Below, piece by piece: positions 52,248 through 60,361 of a stretch of DNA of 64,000 bases (position 1 is the stretch's first letter; each line of letters begins with the position of its first letter). The notes beneath the pieces are model-generated. The model ran no database searches. It saw nothing but the letters and a program-made list of their open reading frames with translations, and was not told where the DNA came from. The DNA lies in contig OZ244805.1 in assembly GCA_965220095.1 (NCBI GenBank), positions 1,426,001-1,490,000 of the forward strand. The letters are read 5' to 3'. This DNA comes from Bin87 sp965220095 (GTDB lineage Bacteria > Chloroflexota > Dehalococcoidia > Lucifugimonadales > UBA3495). Made by a program: the position numbers and the translations under genes.

Positions 52248-52880
52248 TTACGCTTCCGCGTCGGATTCTGCGGCAGGTTCAACTGGCGATTCGACCACTG
52301 GCTCAGGTTCGTCCACCGGCGCCGGCTCAACAGCGGCTGGCTCAGCTACGGCTGCCGGTTCAGCAGCAACCGATCCTGGCGCGACGGCTGCCGGCTCAGC
52401 AGGCGCCGGCTCGGCGACGGCTGGCGGCGGAGTGGTGGGCTGCGGTATGGGTCCTCCAGCAACTGGGCCGCCGGGAACATCTGGAACGGGCCCGCCGCCA
52501 TCGGAGCGCGGGCGGCCACGACCGGGCGGAATGTAGCGCGACGGCGCGGTCAGCGGACCAGGCGCCGGGATGTCTCCCATCGGCCCATCACAGCGAACGA
52601 CCAGCGAACGCAACACCCGGTCATCCAGGCGCAGGTACGTCTCCAGCTCCCGGTTGAACGCATTATCGACCGCAAAGGAACTGAGGTAGTAGGCCCCCTC
52701 CAGGAAGTTATAGTTGCCTTTCCTGATGGGGTAGGCCAGCCTACGGGTTCCCCACACCTGTTCGGCAGTGATCTCACCTTCACGGTTTGAGATGAACGAC
52801 TTGATGTCGTCCCACGTCGCCGAGGCTTCCTCCTGGTTCAGCATGGGGCTGAGGATCGCTACGAGTTCAAAGTGGCGCAA
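52248..52880 (-). CDS. rpsF: Ribosomal protein S6 with long acidic C-terminal extension
   Basis: 210 residues, about twice the usual length. Residues 1-100 are S6 (MRHFELVAILSPMLNQEEAS, GTRRLAYPIRKGNYNFLEGA, LDDRVLRSLVVRCD). From about 105 onward the tail is Pro/Ala/Gly-rich and becomes acidic (AEPAPAEPAAVA, VDEPEPVVESPVEPAAESDA). Glutamate-ended S6 tails exist in enterobacteria (RimK), but this one is encoded. A promoter with TATAAT lies 36 bases upstream of the ATG. Confidence 0.95.
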   Translation of the reverse strand: MRHFELVAILSPMLNQEEASATWDDIKSFISNREGEITAEQVWGTRRLAYPIRKGNYNFLEGAYYLSSFAVDNAFNRELETYLRLDDRVLRSLVVRCDGPMGDIPAPGPLTAPSRYIPPGRGRPRSDGGGPVPDVPGGPVAGGPIPQPTTPPPAVAEPAPAEPAAVAPGSVAAEPAAVAEPAAVEPAPVDEPEPVVESPVEPAAESDAEA

Positions 52881-52915
52881 GTTGTAGACTCCTAAATGTG
52901 AACGGGCGTCAGCGA

Positions 52916-52945
52916 ATTATAGCACCTGAATTGCCCCACTGTCAG
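52916..52945 (-). promoter_or_regulatory. Sigma-70-type promoter of the rpsF operon
   Basis: On the minus strand: CTGACA (52945-52940), an 18-base spacer, then TATAAT (52921-52916), a perfect -10. rpsF starts at 52880, leaving a leader of about 30 bases. Up to ten genes could be read from it (rpsF to DUF502). Confidence 0.75.
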
Positions 52946-53122
52946 CAGACCCGTGAGTCGGCCGGGCGGTTCCGGCATTAATTCGGCAACCCGCACTCAA
53001 CCGTTGCCGATGATGATATTCGTAATCAGGCATTGCGCCTTGTGCCCGTAATTATTAGAGGGTTAAGATATACCCCGTTGCGCTGCGACCACCGCGCTTT
53101 AAATCGTAGGCTTCCCGCATTT

Positions 53123-54481
53123 ATGACCACCCAGTCACCACCACCAAATCCGGCCAGTTTCCGCATCCGACGACCCACCTTTTACTACGGGTGGTACATC
53201 GTTGTTGCCACCGGGTTTGTAATGACGGTGGCAACGGTGCCACTGTTCCACGCCATGACGCTGTGGTCGGTCGCGTTGGAAAACCACTTCGGCTGGAAAC
53301 GCGGCGCGCTCTCATTGGCATTGTCGCTTACTCGGGTTGAAGGCGGGTTGATGGGCCCCCTGGAGGGTTACCTAACCGATCGTCTGGGCGCCCGCAAGAT
53401 GGTGCTGTTGGGTTTCATTATTCTGGGCGCCGGCTTCCTGATATTCTGGAAAATTGACGCTGGATTCTGGCCGGTTGGCCCACTGTATATGTTCTACGTA
53501 GCCTACATGATTATGGCGCTGGGCCAGGGCATGGGCAGCTGGGTTCCCATGATGACCACTATTAATAACTGGTTCGCTCGCCGCATGGCAACCGCTATGG
53601 GCTGGGCGAACTGGATCAGCCGCGGCGGGGCGCTGATCATCATACCGCTAATGGACTGGGGAATCCACAGCAACATCGGCTGGCAGGGCACGGCATTGAC
53701 CCTGGCCATCGTCATTTTCGGCGCAGCGGTTCCCCTGTCGCTGATCATCCGCGAACGTCCGGAGGACATGGGTCTGCGAATTGACGGCGACGCCCGTCCC
53801 CCAGCGCGGGCCGGATCCACCGCCCAGCGCAACACCGCACCACAGGGCTTGACCGCCCAGCAAGCGGTTCGCACACCCGCATTCTGGCTCATTGCCATTG
53901 GCCACGGACTCACCAGCATGATAATCCTGGCGATTTTCACCCACCTGGGACTGTTTCTGAAGGACGCCGGTTTCGAGAATCAGGTGGGCCGGGTCGTAAC
54001 CACCTATACGTTTGTGGCGATGTGGGCGCAGTTGATTGGCGGCTACATCGGCGACCGATATTCCAAGCGCGCCGGCCTGTTCATCTTCACCACCATCCAG
54101 GCCGCCGCCGTTGTGCTGCTCACTTTCAGCACTCAGTTGTGGTCGTTCTACGCTTTTGCCGTGGTGTTCGGGCTTGGCTTCGGCGGGCGCAACCCGTTGA
54201 CGACTTCAATACGCGGGGAATACTTTGGCCGTGGGAACTTCGGCAAAATTCTGGGCATCAGCACCATCCCAATGAACCTGCTCCTGCTGGGCGCCGGTCC
54301 TTTCGCCGGATATATGTATGACTGGCAGGAATCCTACACCATCGCGTTCCTGGTGCTGGCCGGGTTCAACTTCCTCGGTGGCGTCTGCTTCCTGTTCGCC
54401 AGGAAACCGCAAATTCCAGCGGCGCCAGATGCCGCCACGGCGCCGGCTACGCCGGCGCCGGCCCCGGCAGACGACGACTAG
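53123..54481 (+). CDS. MFS transporter (OFA/monocarboxylate-like)
   Basis: 452 residues from ATG 53123 (the frame extends upstream without need). The protein begins RRPTFYYGWYIVVATGFVMT, with VALENHFGWKRGALSLALSL and YLTDRLGARKMVLLGFI (motif A), a pattern of the oxalate/formate antiporter-monocarboxylate branch. About 12 hydrophobic segments are seen. The C-terminal tail is Ala/Pro-rich and acidic. The substrate is unknown. It is divergent from rpsF. Confidence 0.86.
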   Translation: MTTQSPPPNPASFRIRRPTFYYGWYIVVATGFVMTVATVPLFHAMTLWSVALENHFGWKRGALSLALSLTRVEGGLMGPLEGYLTDRLGARKMVLLGFIILGAGFLIFWKIDAGFWPVGPLYMFYVAYMIMALGQGMGSWVPMMTTINNWFARRMATAMGWANWISRGGALIIIPLMDWGIHSNIGWQGTALTLAIVIFGAAVPLSLIIRERPEDMGLRIDGDARPPARAGSTAQRNTAPQGLTAQQAVRTPAFWLIAIGHGLTSMIILAIFTHLGLFLKDAGFENQVGRVVTTYTFVAMWAQLIGGYIGDRYSKRAGLFIFTTIQAAAVVLLTFSTQLWSFYAFAVVFGLGFGGRNPLTTSIRGEYFGRGNFGKILGISTIPMNLLLLGAGPFAGYMYDWQESYTIAFLVLAGFNFLGGVCFLFARKPQIPAAPDAATAPATPAPAPADDD

Positions 54482-54579
54482 CGCGTTTGATTTCGTCTCG
54501 CCAAATCCCGGCCTGGCATTGTAACGGCGGCCAGTCGCGATGACCGGCCGCCGCAGTGTTTCCTGACTCGCGTGGCGAT

Positions 54580-55116
54580 TTATGCGAGGTCGGTTTCAGT
54601 TATCTCGATGTTCTCGATGGCCAGGCGTTCGGTGGGCTGCGATGCCTCGCCGCCGCGGCTGGTTTGCACCGGAGAATTAGCCAGTGCGTCCAGGACATCA
54701 TCGCCCTCGGTGAGCATACCGAAGATGGTGTAGTTGGGCGGCAAACCCGCGTCGGCTCCATGGACGATAAACCACTGGCTGCCGTTGGTGTTGGGACCAG
54801 CGTTGGCCATCGCGAGCGTGCCACGAGTGTAGCCGCGGGTTACTTCTTCATCGCGGAATCGGTAGCCGGGGCCGCCGGTGCCGTCACCTTTGGGGCACCC
54901 GCCCTGGATCATGAAACCTCTGATCACGCGGTGAAACTGGTTGTTTTCGTAAAACCCGTCACGCGCCAGAAAAACGAAATTGTTCACTGCGCGCGGGGCA
55001 ACTTCCGATAGCAACTCCACCGTCATGTCGCCTTTGCCGGTTTTGATGACAGCGTGGTAACGTTTGGTCGCTTCGATTACCAGGCCTGGTGGGTTTTCGT
55101 ACTCTTTGGGGGGCAT
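54580..55116 (-). CDS. Cyclophilin-type peptidyl-prolyl isomerase
   Basis: 178 residues from ATG 55116, chosen because AGGAGA lies just upstream; a longer frame starts at 55182. The cyclophilin core has VNNFVFLARDGFYENNQFHR, FMIQGGCPKGDGTGGPGYRF, AMANAGPNTNGSQWFI and YTIFGMLTEG, with active-site Arg, Phe, Met and Gln in place. It has no signal peptide, so it is cytosolic. The region between this gene and leucine dehydrogenase holds a large inverted repeat. Confidence 0.93.
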   Translation of the reverse strand: MPPKEYENPPGLVIEATKRYHAVIKTGKGDMTVELLSEVAPRAVNNFVFLARDGFYENNQFHRVIRGFMIQGGCPKGDGTGGPGYRFRDEEVTRGYTRGTLAMANAGPNTNGSQWFIVHGADAGLPPNYTIFGMLTEGDDVLDALANSPVQTSRGGEASQPTERLAIENIEITETDLA

Positions 55117-55202
55117 ATCAGGTTCTCCTGCGAAGGGTTGGAATGTGCAAACTTCGCCGATTATACCCCAACCATTCGCCACCGTGGATTTAGCACGTCG
55201 GT

Positions 55203-55346
55203 CACGCGTACCCGCTTTAGTCTGTCATTGCGAGGAGCATAGCGACGTGGCAGTCTCGATGAGGTTGAACACACGTCGGCGCACCGCCGTTGCTACGGCG
55301 ACGAGATTGCCACGCTACGCTCGCAATGACAAAGTGGGTACGCGTG
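55203..55346. repeat. 144-bp imperfect palindrome (MITE-like)
   Basis: The two ends are inverted copies: CACGCGTACCCGCTTTAG then TCATTGCGAG at the left, CTCGCAATGAC then AAAGTGGGTACGCGTG at the right, with further pairing inside (GTGGCAGTCTCG against GAGATTGCCAC). The centre differs. No transposase is inside. Nearly the whole element could form one long hairpin. It sits in the 460-base gap before leucine dehydrogenase, whose own promoter may include TATAAT at 55446-55451. Confidence 0.7.
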
Positions 55347-55576
55347 AGAGCACGTCGCCATTGCGCCGCCGGTAATACTGGGAGTATCACGTCGGAATCC
55401 AACACCGCCGCTCCAGCGTATCGGTGGAATTCCTGGGTCATGCACTATAATTAACTTGGGTATCAGGTTTGAGGAAGCCACTACTTATGGCATCCCGATT
55501 GGTACTTGGCAATCGCCACCGCCTTACCCAACCCGTCACTATCTTACGCATCAGTGCAAGGAGATAAACAGTCGCA

Positions 55577-56644
55577 ATGAATACCCTAGACGCGATGGTT
55601 GAATTTGGGCACGAACAAGTAGCGATGTACAGCGACCCGGAAACCGGATTGCGGGGAATCATCGCCATCCACGACACCACGTTGGGCCCGTCTTGCGGAG
55701 GCACCCGCATGTGGCCTTACCAGAGCGAAGCGGAAGCCCTGGCCGACGCACTGCGGCTGTCGCAAGCCATGACCTACAAGTCAGCCGCGGCGGGACTCAA
55801 TCTGGGCGGCGGCAAGGGCGTAATCATCGGCGATTCCCGCACCCAGAAAACCGAAGCGCTGTTGCGGTCCTGGGGTCGTTTTGTGGATACGCTGGGCGGT
55901 CGCTACCTAACCACCACCGATGTAGGAACGGCCCCGCGTGACCTCGAAACCATTCGCCAGGAAACTCAACACGTGGTCGGTCTGGATGTAACGCTGGGCG
56001 GCAGCGGGGATACGTCCATAATGACCGGACTCGGTATCTACATGGGGATGAAAGCCTGCGCCGCCGAAGCCTGGGGCGCCGACTCGCTGCGCGGGCGCAC
56101 CGTCGCCATGCAGGGCTTTGGCAAGGTTGCATCGCACACGGCAGAACACCTACTGGAAGAAGACGCCAGGGTTATCGCCGCCGACATTAGTGAGGGGGCG
56201 TTGGACCGGGCGCGCAGCATGGGCGTACAGGTCGTGGGCGTTGACGAAATGCCCGGCCTGGAGTGCGACATTTTCGCCCCGTGCGCCCTTGGCGGCGTTA
56301 TCAACCACAAGACCATCAAACAACTGCGTTGCCAAATCGTGGCGGGCGGAGCAAACAACCAGCTGGCTACCCCGGAAGACGGGGAAACCCTGCATCACCG
56401 CGGCATCATTTACGCTCCGGACTTTCTGATCAATGCCGGAGGCGTCATCAACGCCGCCACGGAGATTGGACAGACCTACAATCCGGAACGGGCGCGCCAG
56501 CAAACGGAACGCATCTATGAGAAGATGGCCGAGGTGCTGGCAACGTCGCGCAAAAATGAGATGTCCACCGCCAAAGCCGCCAATATGCTCGCCGAAGCCC
56601 GACTGGCCTCAGTACGCAAGGTGCGCAGTATCTACCGCAAGTAA
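55577..56644 (+). CDS. Leucine dehydrogenase (Glu/Leu/Phe/Val dehydrogenase family)
   Basis: 355 residues. The substrate-binding lobe has GPSCGGTRMWPY and AMTYKSAAAGLNLGGGKGVI with the two conserved lysines. The NAD-binding lobe has MQGFGKVASHTAEHLLEEDA. LGGVINHKTIKQL and VAGGANNQLATPEDG are typical of leucine/phenylalanine dehydrogenases rather than glutamate dehydrogenases. It interconverts branched-chain amino acids and 2-keto acids in the cytosol. A hairpin terminator follows at 56670. Confidence 0.92.
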   Translation: MNTLDAMVEFGHEQVAMYSDPETGLRGIIAIHDTTLGPSCGGTRMWPYQSEAEALADALRLSQAMTYKSAAAGLNLGGGKGVIIGDSRTQKTEALLRSWGRFVDTLGGRYLTTTDVGTAPRDLETIRQETQHVVGLDVTLGGSGDTSIMTGLGIYMGMKACAAEAWGADSLRGRTVAMQGFGKVASHTAEHLLEEDARVIAADISEGALDRARSMGVQVVGVDEMPGLECDIFAPCALGGVINHKTIKQLRCQIVAGGANNQLATPEDGETLHHRGIIYAPDFLINAGGVINAATEIGQTYNPERARQQTERIYEKMAEVLATSRKNEMSTAKAANMLAEARLASVRKVRSIYRK

Positions 56645-56669
56645 TCCGGCACGCTGCCGAACCAAGAGC

Positions 56670-56701
56670 AAACGGGGGTGATTATTGCGTCACCCCCGTT
56701 T
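56670..56701 (+). terminator. Intrinsic terminator after leucine dehydrogenase
   Basis: AAACGGGGGTGA (56670-56681) pairs perfectly with TCACCCCCGTTT (56690-56701), followed by ATTTTC. The stem is 12 bp. It may also serve the minus-strand DUF3179 relic that ends at 56731. Confidence 0.85.
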
Positions 56702-56730
56702 ATTTTCGGAAACACGCGGCAGAGTTGCCC

Positions 56731-57195
56731 CTATCCGGACCCGGCGTAAACCACGGTGTCGGGTCGATAGATGGCCCATGAGAACCACAACTGCCCGATG
56801 CGACCGGGGGGACCGGTTCCAGGGCTGAACCTGCCAGCGGCCCACTCACCGCCCTTCCAAATATGTTCCACTGGCTGCCGGTCTCATTATCGGTGATGCG
56901 TCCGTCAGCGTCGGCGCGGAACGTCAATGGGCTGCCATCCGGTGCACCGGGCGCGAATATGCCGGCAGCGCCAACATCCCGCCCACCGGCTACGGAGCCG
57001 GCGTCCAGCGCAGAAACGGTGCCCGGTGTCCAGAAGACCACCACATCGGCGTCAGCCACGGTTGCGGTTACCACCCGCTCCGCCATCAGCGTCGTAAATG
57101 ACACCGCCCAAGCCACGTCGTCCCGCTCGATGGCGACGACACGCTCCACCGCCGGCAGACGGGGGGTCTGCTTCCCCGCAGCATCACCGTTTTAC
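56731..57195 (-). pseudogene. Decayed DUF3179 gene, C-terminal half with frameshift
   Basis: The minus strand encodes the second half of a DUF3179 protein: LPAVERVVAIERDDVAWAVS, VVVFWTPGTVSALDAG, then NETGSQWNIFGRAVSGPLAG and LEPV. A stop codon lies just upstream of the fragment, so the N-terminal half is gone. After LEPVPPV the frame shifts at a run of C (about 56816-56821). In the next frame the expected end appears, GQLWFSWAIYRPDTVVYAGS, with a stop at 56731. Two independent lesions indicate a pseudogene. Confidence 0.78.
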
Positions 57196-57299
57196 TGTTC
57201 TACTCGTTGCATTATAACGGACTTACGAAATGCGATGTCAAATCCAATATTGTGATGACATACTTGCTGTAGCATCCGTATGTATTAATGTTTTAGTCT

Positions 57300-58754
57300 T
57301 CAATTTGCCGCGCCGGCGACGCTTACCAGCGTTCCGCCAGCTTCGGAGGTTGCCACCAGCAACCGGTCGCCGGCTATGATCGGCGAGGCGGTTACCAGGC
57401 CCGCCATCGGCGCCGACCATGCCCGGGATCCGTCTGCTACCGACAGCCCCACCACCTCGCCGGATTCCAGGGCAATGAGGGCCACCTCGCCGGCTATGGT
57501 GGGGGCCACGTTGATATCGTCGGCAAGGTCAGTTTCCCAAAGTATCATTCCAGCGCCGATATCCAATCCGGTAACAATCCCGGTGGTGTCGGCAATCACC
57601 GCCGTTGCTCCGGCCAGCGCCGGCGAATATGGCTGCTCGCCGGCAGTTCGAACTGCCCAGACGGAGCCTTGCTGTATGGGCCCCCGGTTGGTGAATCCCC
57701 AAACCCACACCACGGTACGCACATAGAGCCATTGCCGCTCCAGTGGATAACGGTGGCCCTGGTAATCGATGCCCCAAAAACGCCCCCCGTTGGTGCTGAC
57801 GTGCAACAAACGGTCGGTCACTATCGGAGCGCCGCGCACCCACCGGCCCTGGCCGGCGTCGAAGATCATCCGACGTTGGCCGGTCGCCTCATCCACGATG
57901 TGAATTACGGCGTCGTTGGAAGTGGCAATTACCTTGCCGTCAATTATGGCCGGCGGAGCAATTACCCAATCACTCAAGTAGTAATCCCACAAATCTGCAC
58001 CCGTGGCAGCGTCCAGAGCCAACAGGCGATTTTGGTCTGTTTCGGCAACAAACAACCTGCCGTCGGCGACGGTGGGCGAGGGCAGGGACGCCACCTGCAA
58101 CCGACGCGACCAAACCACATAGCCGGTGTCGGCGTTGAGCGCGGATACAACACCGGGGCGGAACACCACAAAGACCAGACCATCAACGACCGCCGGGGTT
58201 ACCGCAGCAGTCAGACCGGATTCGTATTGCCACACCACCGCTCCGCTGCTCTTGTCCAGGGCGGTAACGGTTCCATCCTCAGCCGTAACGTACACCCGCC
58301 CGCCGACCACCGCCGGAGCCGCCACTATGGGAGCGCCGGCGACGTAGCGCCACGCCACGTCGATAACCCCCTCCGCGGCTACGTCCAGATCCCCGACGCC
58401 GGCCGCGGTGTTGGTGATGCCTCCGCGTGCCTGAGGCCAGTCTCCGGGCACTGGCGCTACCGAAGTGTCTCCGATATTTGTCGTCGGCATTGGAGGGTCG
58501 GGCGGCAATCCCGTGTACCCCCAGAGCACCCACACCAGCAACAGTAGCAGTGGCACGACCACAATGGCAATGCGGATGATGCGGTGGCGCAGGAAATCCA
58601 GCCGGGTGCGACGCGACCGGCGGCGGGCCTCCTCTTCGACAACCGTTTCCATGCCGGAGTAGGCTCCGCACTGGCTACAGCGCAGTCCGGAACCTTCTGG
58701 ATTCAGGTTGCCGCAGAACCGGCAGTAAAGGACGGTATTGAGCTCGTTTTCCAA
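57300..58754 (-). CDS. Zinc ribbon-TM-PQQ-like beta-propeller protein
   Basis: 484 residues. The N-terminus has a zinc ribbon (YCRFCGNLNPEG, CSQCGAYSG), then a basic stretch and one TM helix (IAIVVVPLLLLLVWVLW), placing the rest outside. The outer part is a PQQ-type eight-bladed propeller-like repeat: GGRVYVTAEDGTVTALDKSS, GAVVWQYES, DTGYVVWSRRL, ATGADLWDYYL. It lacks a signal for quinone binding, so it may be a structural or BamB-like protein. The zinc ribbon-TM-sensor plan repeats that of the OpuAC-like gene at 2979. Confidence 0.84.
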   Translation of the reverse strand: MENELNTVLYCRFCGNLNPEGSGLRCSQCGAYSGMETVVEEEARRRSRRTRLDFLRHRIIRIAIVVVPLLLLLVWVLWGYTGLPPDPPMPTTNIGDTSVAPVPGDWPQARGGITNTAAGVGDLDVAAEGVIDVAWRYVAGAPIVAAPAVVGGRVYVTAEDGTVTALDKSSGAVVWQYESGLTAAVTPAVVDGLVFVVFRPGVVSALNADTGYVVWSRRLQVASLPSPTVADGRLFVAETDQNRLLALDAATGADLWDYYLSDWVIAPPAIIDGKVIATSNDAVIHIVDEATGQRRMIFDAGQGRWVRGAPIVTDRLLHVSTNGGRFWGIDYQGHRYPLERQWLYVRTVVWVWGFTNRGPIQQGSVWAVRTAGEQPYSPALAGATAVIADTTGIVTGLDIGAGMILWETDLADDINVAPTIAGEVALIALESGEVVGLSVADGSRAWSAPMAGLVTASPIIAGDRLLVATSEAGGTLVSVAGAAN

Positions 58755-58769
58755 TGCGTTTGGTTCTGG

Positions 58770-60218
58770 CTAGAACGCCGGCCGTCGCAGCACGGCCGGG
58801 TCAATCCGTCGACGCACCAGCTGACCGTCGTTGGGATCACCCAGCAACTGACCGTTATCGACCATAACCTTGCCCCGCAGGATGACGGTAGTCGGCCAGC
58901 CGCTAACCTCCCAGCCTTCCCAGGGACTGTAATCGCGCAGGTGCAAATCATCCATGGTGAGTCGCTTCCTGAACGTCGGGTCGATGATGGCAAAGTCGGC
59001 GTCGCTACCGGGGGCGATGACGCCCTTGCGCGGGTACATTCCCAGCAGGCGCGCCGCGTTCGTGGAGGTGATGTTGGCGTACTGGGTAAGCGGCATACCA
59101 CGCTTCACCACCGCCTCGCTGTAGTTGACGCCCATCCGGATTTCGATGCCGATGTTGCCTCCCCGCATATCCTGGACGTTGCGTCCGGCGGTTTTATCGA
59201 GATAGGTGGTGAAGCTGCTATCCGTTGCGGTAAATGTGAGGTTGTTGCCCAGCAGGCCGGACCACAGGTCATCCCCGTCTTCCGGGTATTTCAGGGACGG
59301 GTAGGTATGGTATTTCATGCCGTCGGGTTCCCGGTACTGCCAGCAGTTGAAGGATAGGGCCAGGGTCAACACCTCGCCATACACCGGTAAACCCCGACTG
59401 CGCGCAGCTGCCACCGCGTTTACCCCGTCGTTACCCGTTACATGAACGAAATACATACCAGCGCCGTTCTGTTCGGCGATTCGAATCACATCGCGGAATG
59501 CCAGATCCTCCACCTCTTTGGAGTGAATCAGGTGCGCGTTATACCAGTCCCAGTTGTCCCGCTGACGCGCCATCAAGTAGTTGTACATCACCAATTCGTC
59601 GTCTTCGGCGTGCACCGCCAGGACCCCGTCGTTTCGCGCCAGCTGCGCCGTGAGGTCGGCGAGACGGCCATTGTCAATTCGGCCTACGGGAGTCAGCGTC
59701 AACGGTGGGTCCGACGGCGGCCTGATGTTGGTGGTAAAAATCTTGACGCTGGGAAAATCATTCTCAATCAGCTCACCGACGCGGGCGATGCTGTCGGCAG
59801 AGTTTCGGCTGGAATAGATGATGTGGGCCGAGTAGTCGGCGTAAGTATTCCCGTTCCATACCGACAAGAAATCGTGGACACCGCCCACCAACTCCCCCTC
59901 TGGCGCCGGCGCGAAGTCCACCACCGTGGTAGTCCCGCCCCAAATCGCCCCCAGGGAGTGCTCCAGCGGGCCGGCGTTGGGGACGCCGGCAACCAGCTCA
60001 TGGGCCCCGGGCCGCACGTTGGCCGCAGCATGGGCGTGGGGTTCGATCCCACCGGGCGTAACGATGCGCCCGGTTGCGTCCAGCGTTTGCGTCGCATCGT
60101 CGGTCAGCGTACCGGGCGCCGCTATCGCCGCGATGCGCCCGTCCTGCACGCCAATGTCCAGCACCGCCGCTTCGCTGAGCGTAACCACCGTTCCGCCCGT
60201 AATTAGCAAATCAAACAT
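58770..60218 (-). CDS. Dihydropyrimidinase/hydantoinase-like amidohydrolase
   Basis: 482 residues of the cyclic amidohydrolase family. The metal site starts with GGIEPHAHAAANV (H-x-H), the bridging lysine probably lies in FPSVKIFTTN, followed by LAVHAEDDELVMYN, YFVHVTGNDGVNAV and FTATDSSFTT with the terminal Asp. The C-terminus has APGSDADFAIIDPT. Such enzymes open hydantoin or dihydropyrimidine rings. It lies 15 bases before the PQQ propeller gene and is preceded by two GMC oxidoreductases on the same strand. Confidence 0.87.
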   Translation of the reverse strand: MFDLLITGGTVVTLSEAAVLDIGVQDGRIAAIAAPGTLTDDATQTLDATGRIVTPGGIEPHAHAAANVRPGAHELVAGVPNAGPLEHSLGAIWGGTTTVVDFAPAPEGELVGGVHDFLSVWNGNTYADYSAHIIYSSRNSADSIARVGELIENDFPSVKIFTTNIRPPSDPPLTLTPVGRIDNGRLADLTAQLARNDGVLAVHAEDDELVMYNYLMARQRDNWDWYNAHLIHSKEVEDLAFRDVIRIAEQNGAGMYFVHVTGNDGVNAVAAARSRGLPVYGEVLTLALSFNCWQYREPDGMKYHTYPSLKYPEDGDDLWSGLLGNNLTFTATDSSFTTYLDKTAGRNVQDMRGGNIGIEIRMGVNYSEAVVKRGMPLTQYANITSTNAARLLGMYPRKGVIAPGSDADFAIIDPTFRKRLTMDDLHLRDYSPWEGWEVSGWPTTVILRGKVMVDNGQLLGDPNDGQLVRRRIDPAVLRRPAF

Positions 60219-60361
60219 GATCCATCTCCCTTAACGATGTGAAACGGCGATACCCAATCATTTCGCGGGTCAGCAGAAATTTGGCAGGTTAGCGGGCATT
60301 TCGCGGGTTAGCGAGATTCGCGCCGATTTTAACCAGACGCCAACCACTGTCGGTCAAATCA

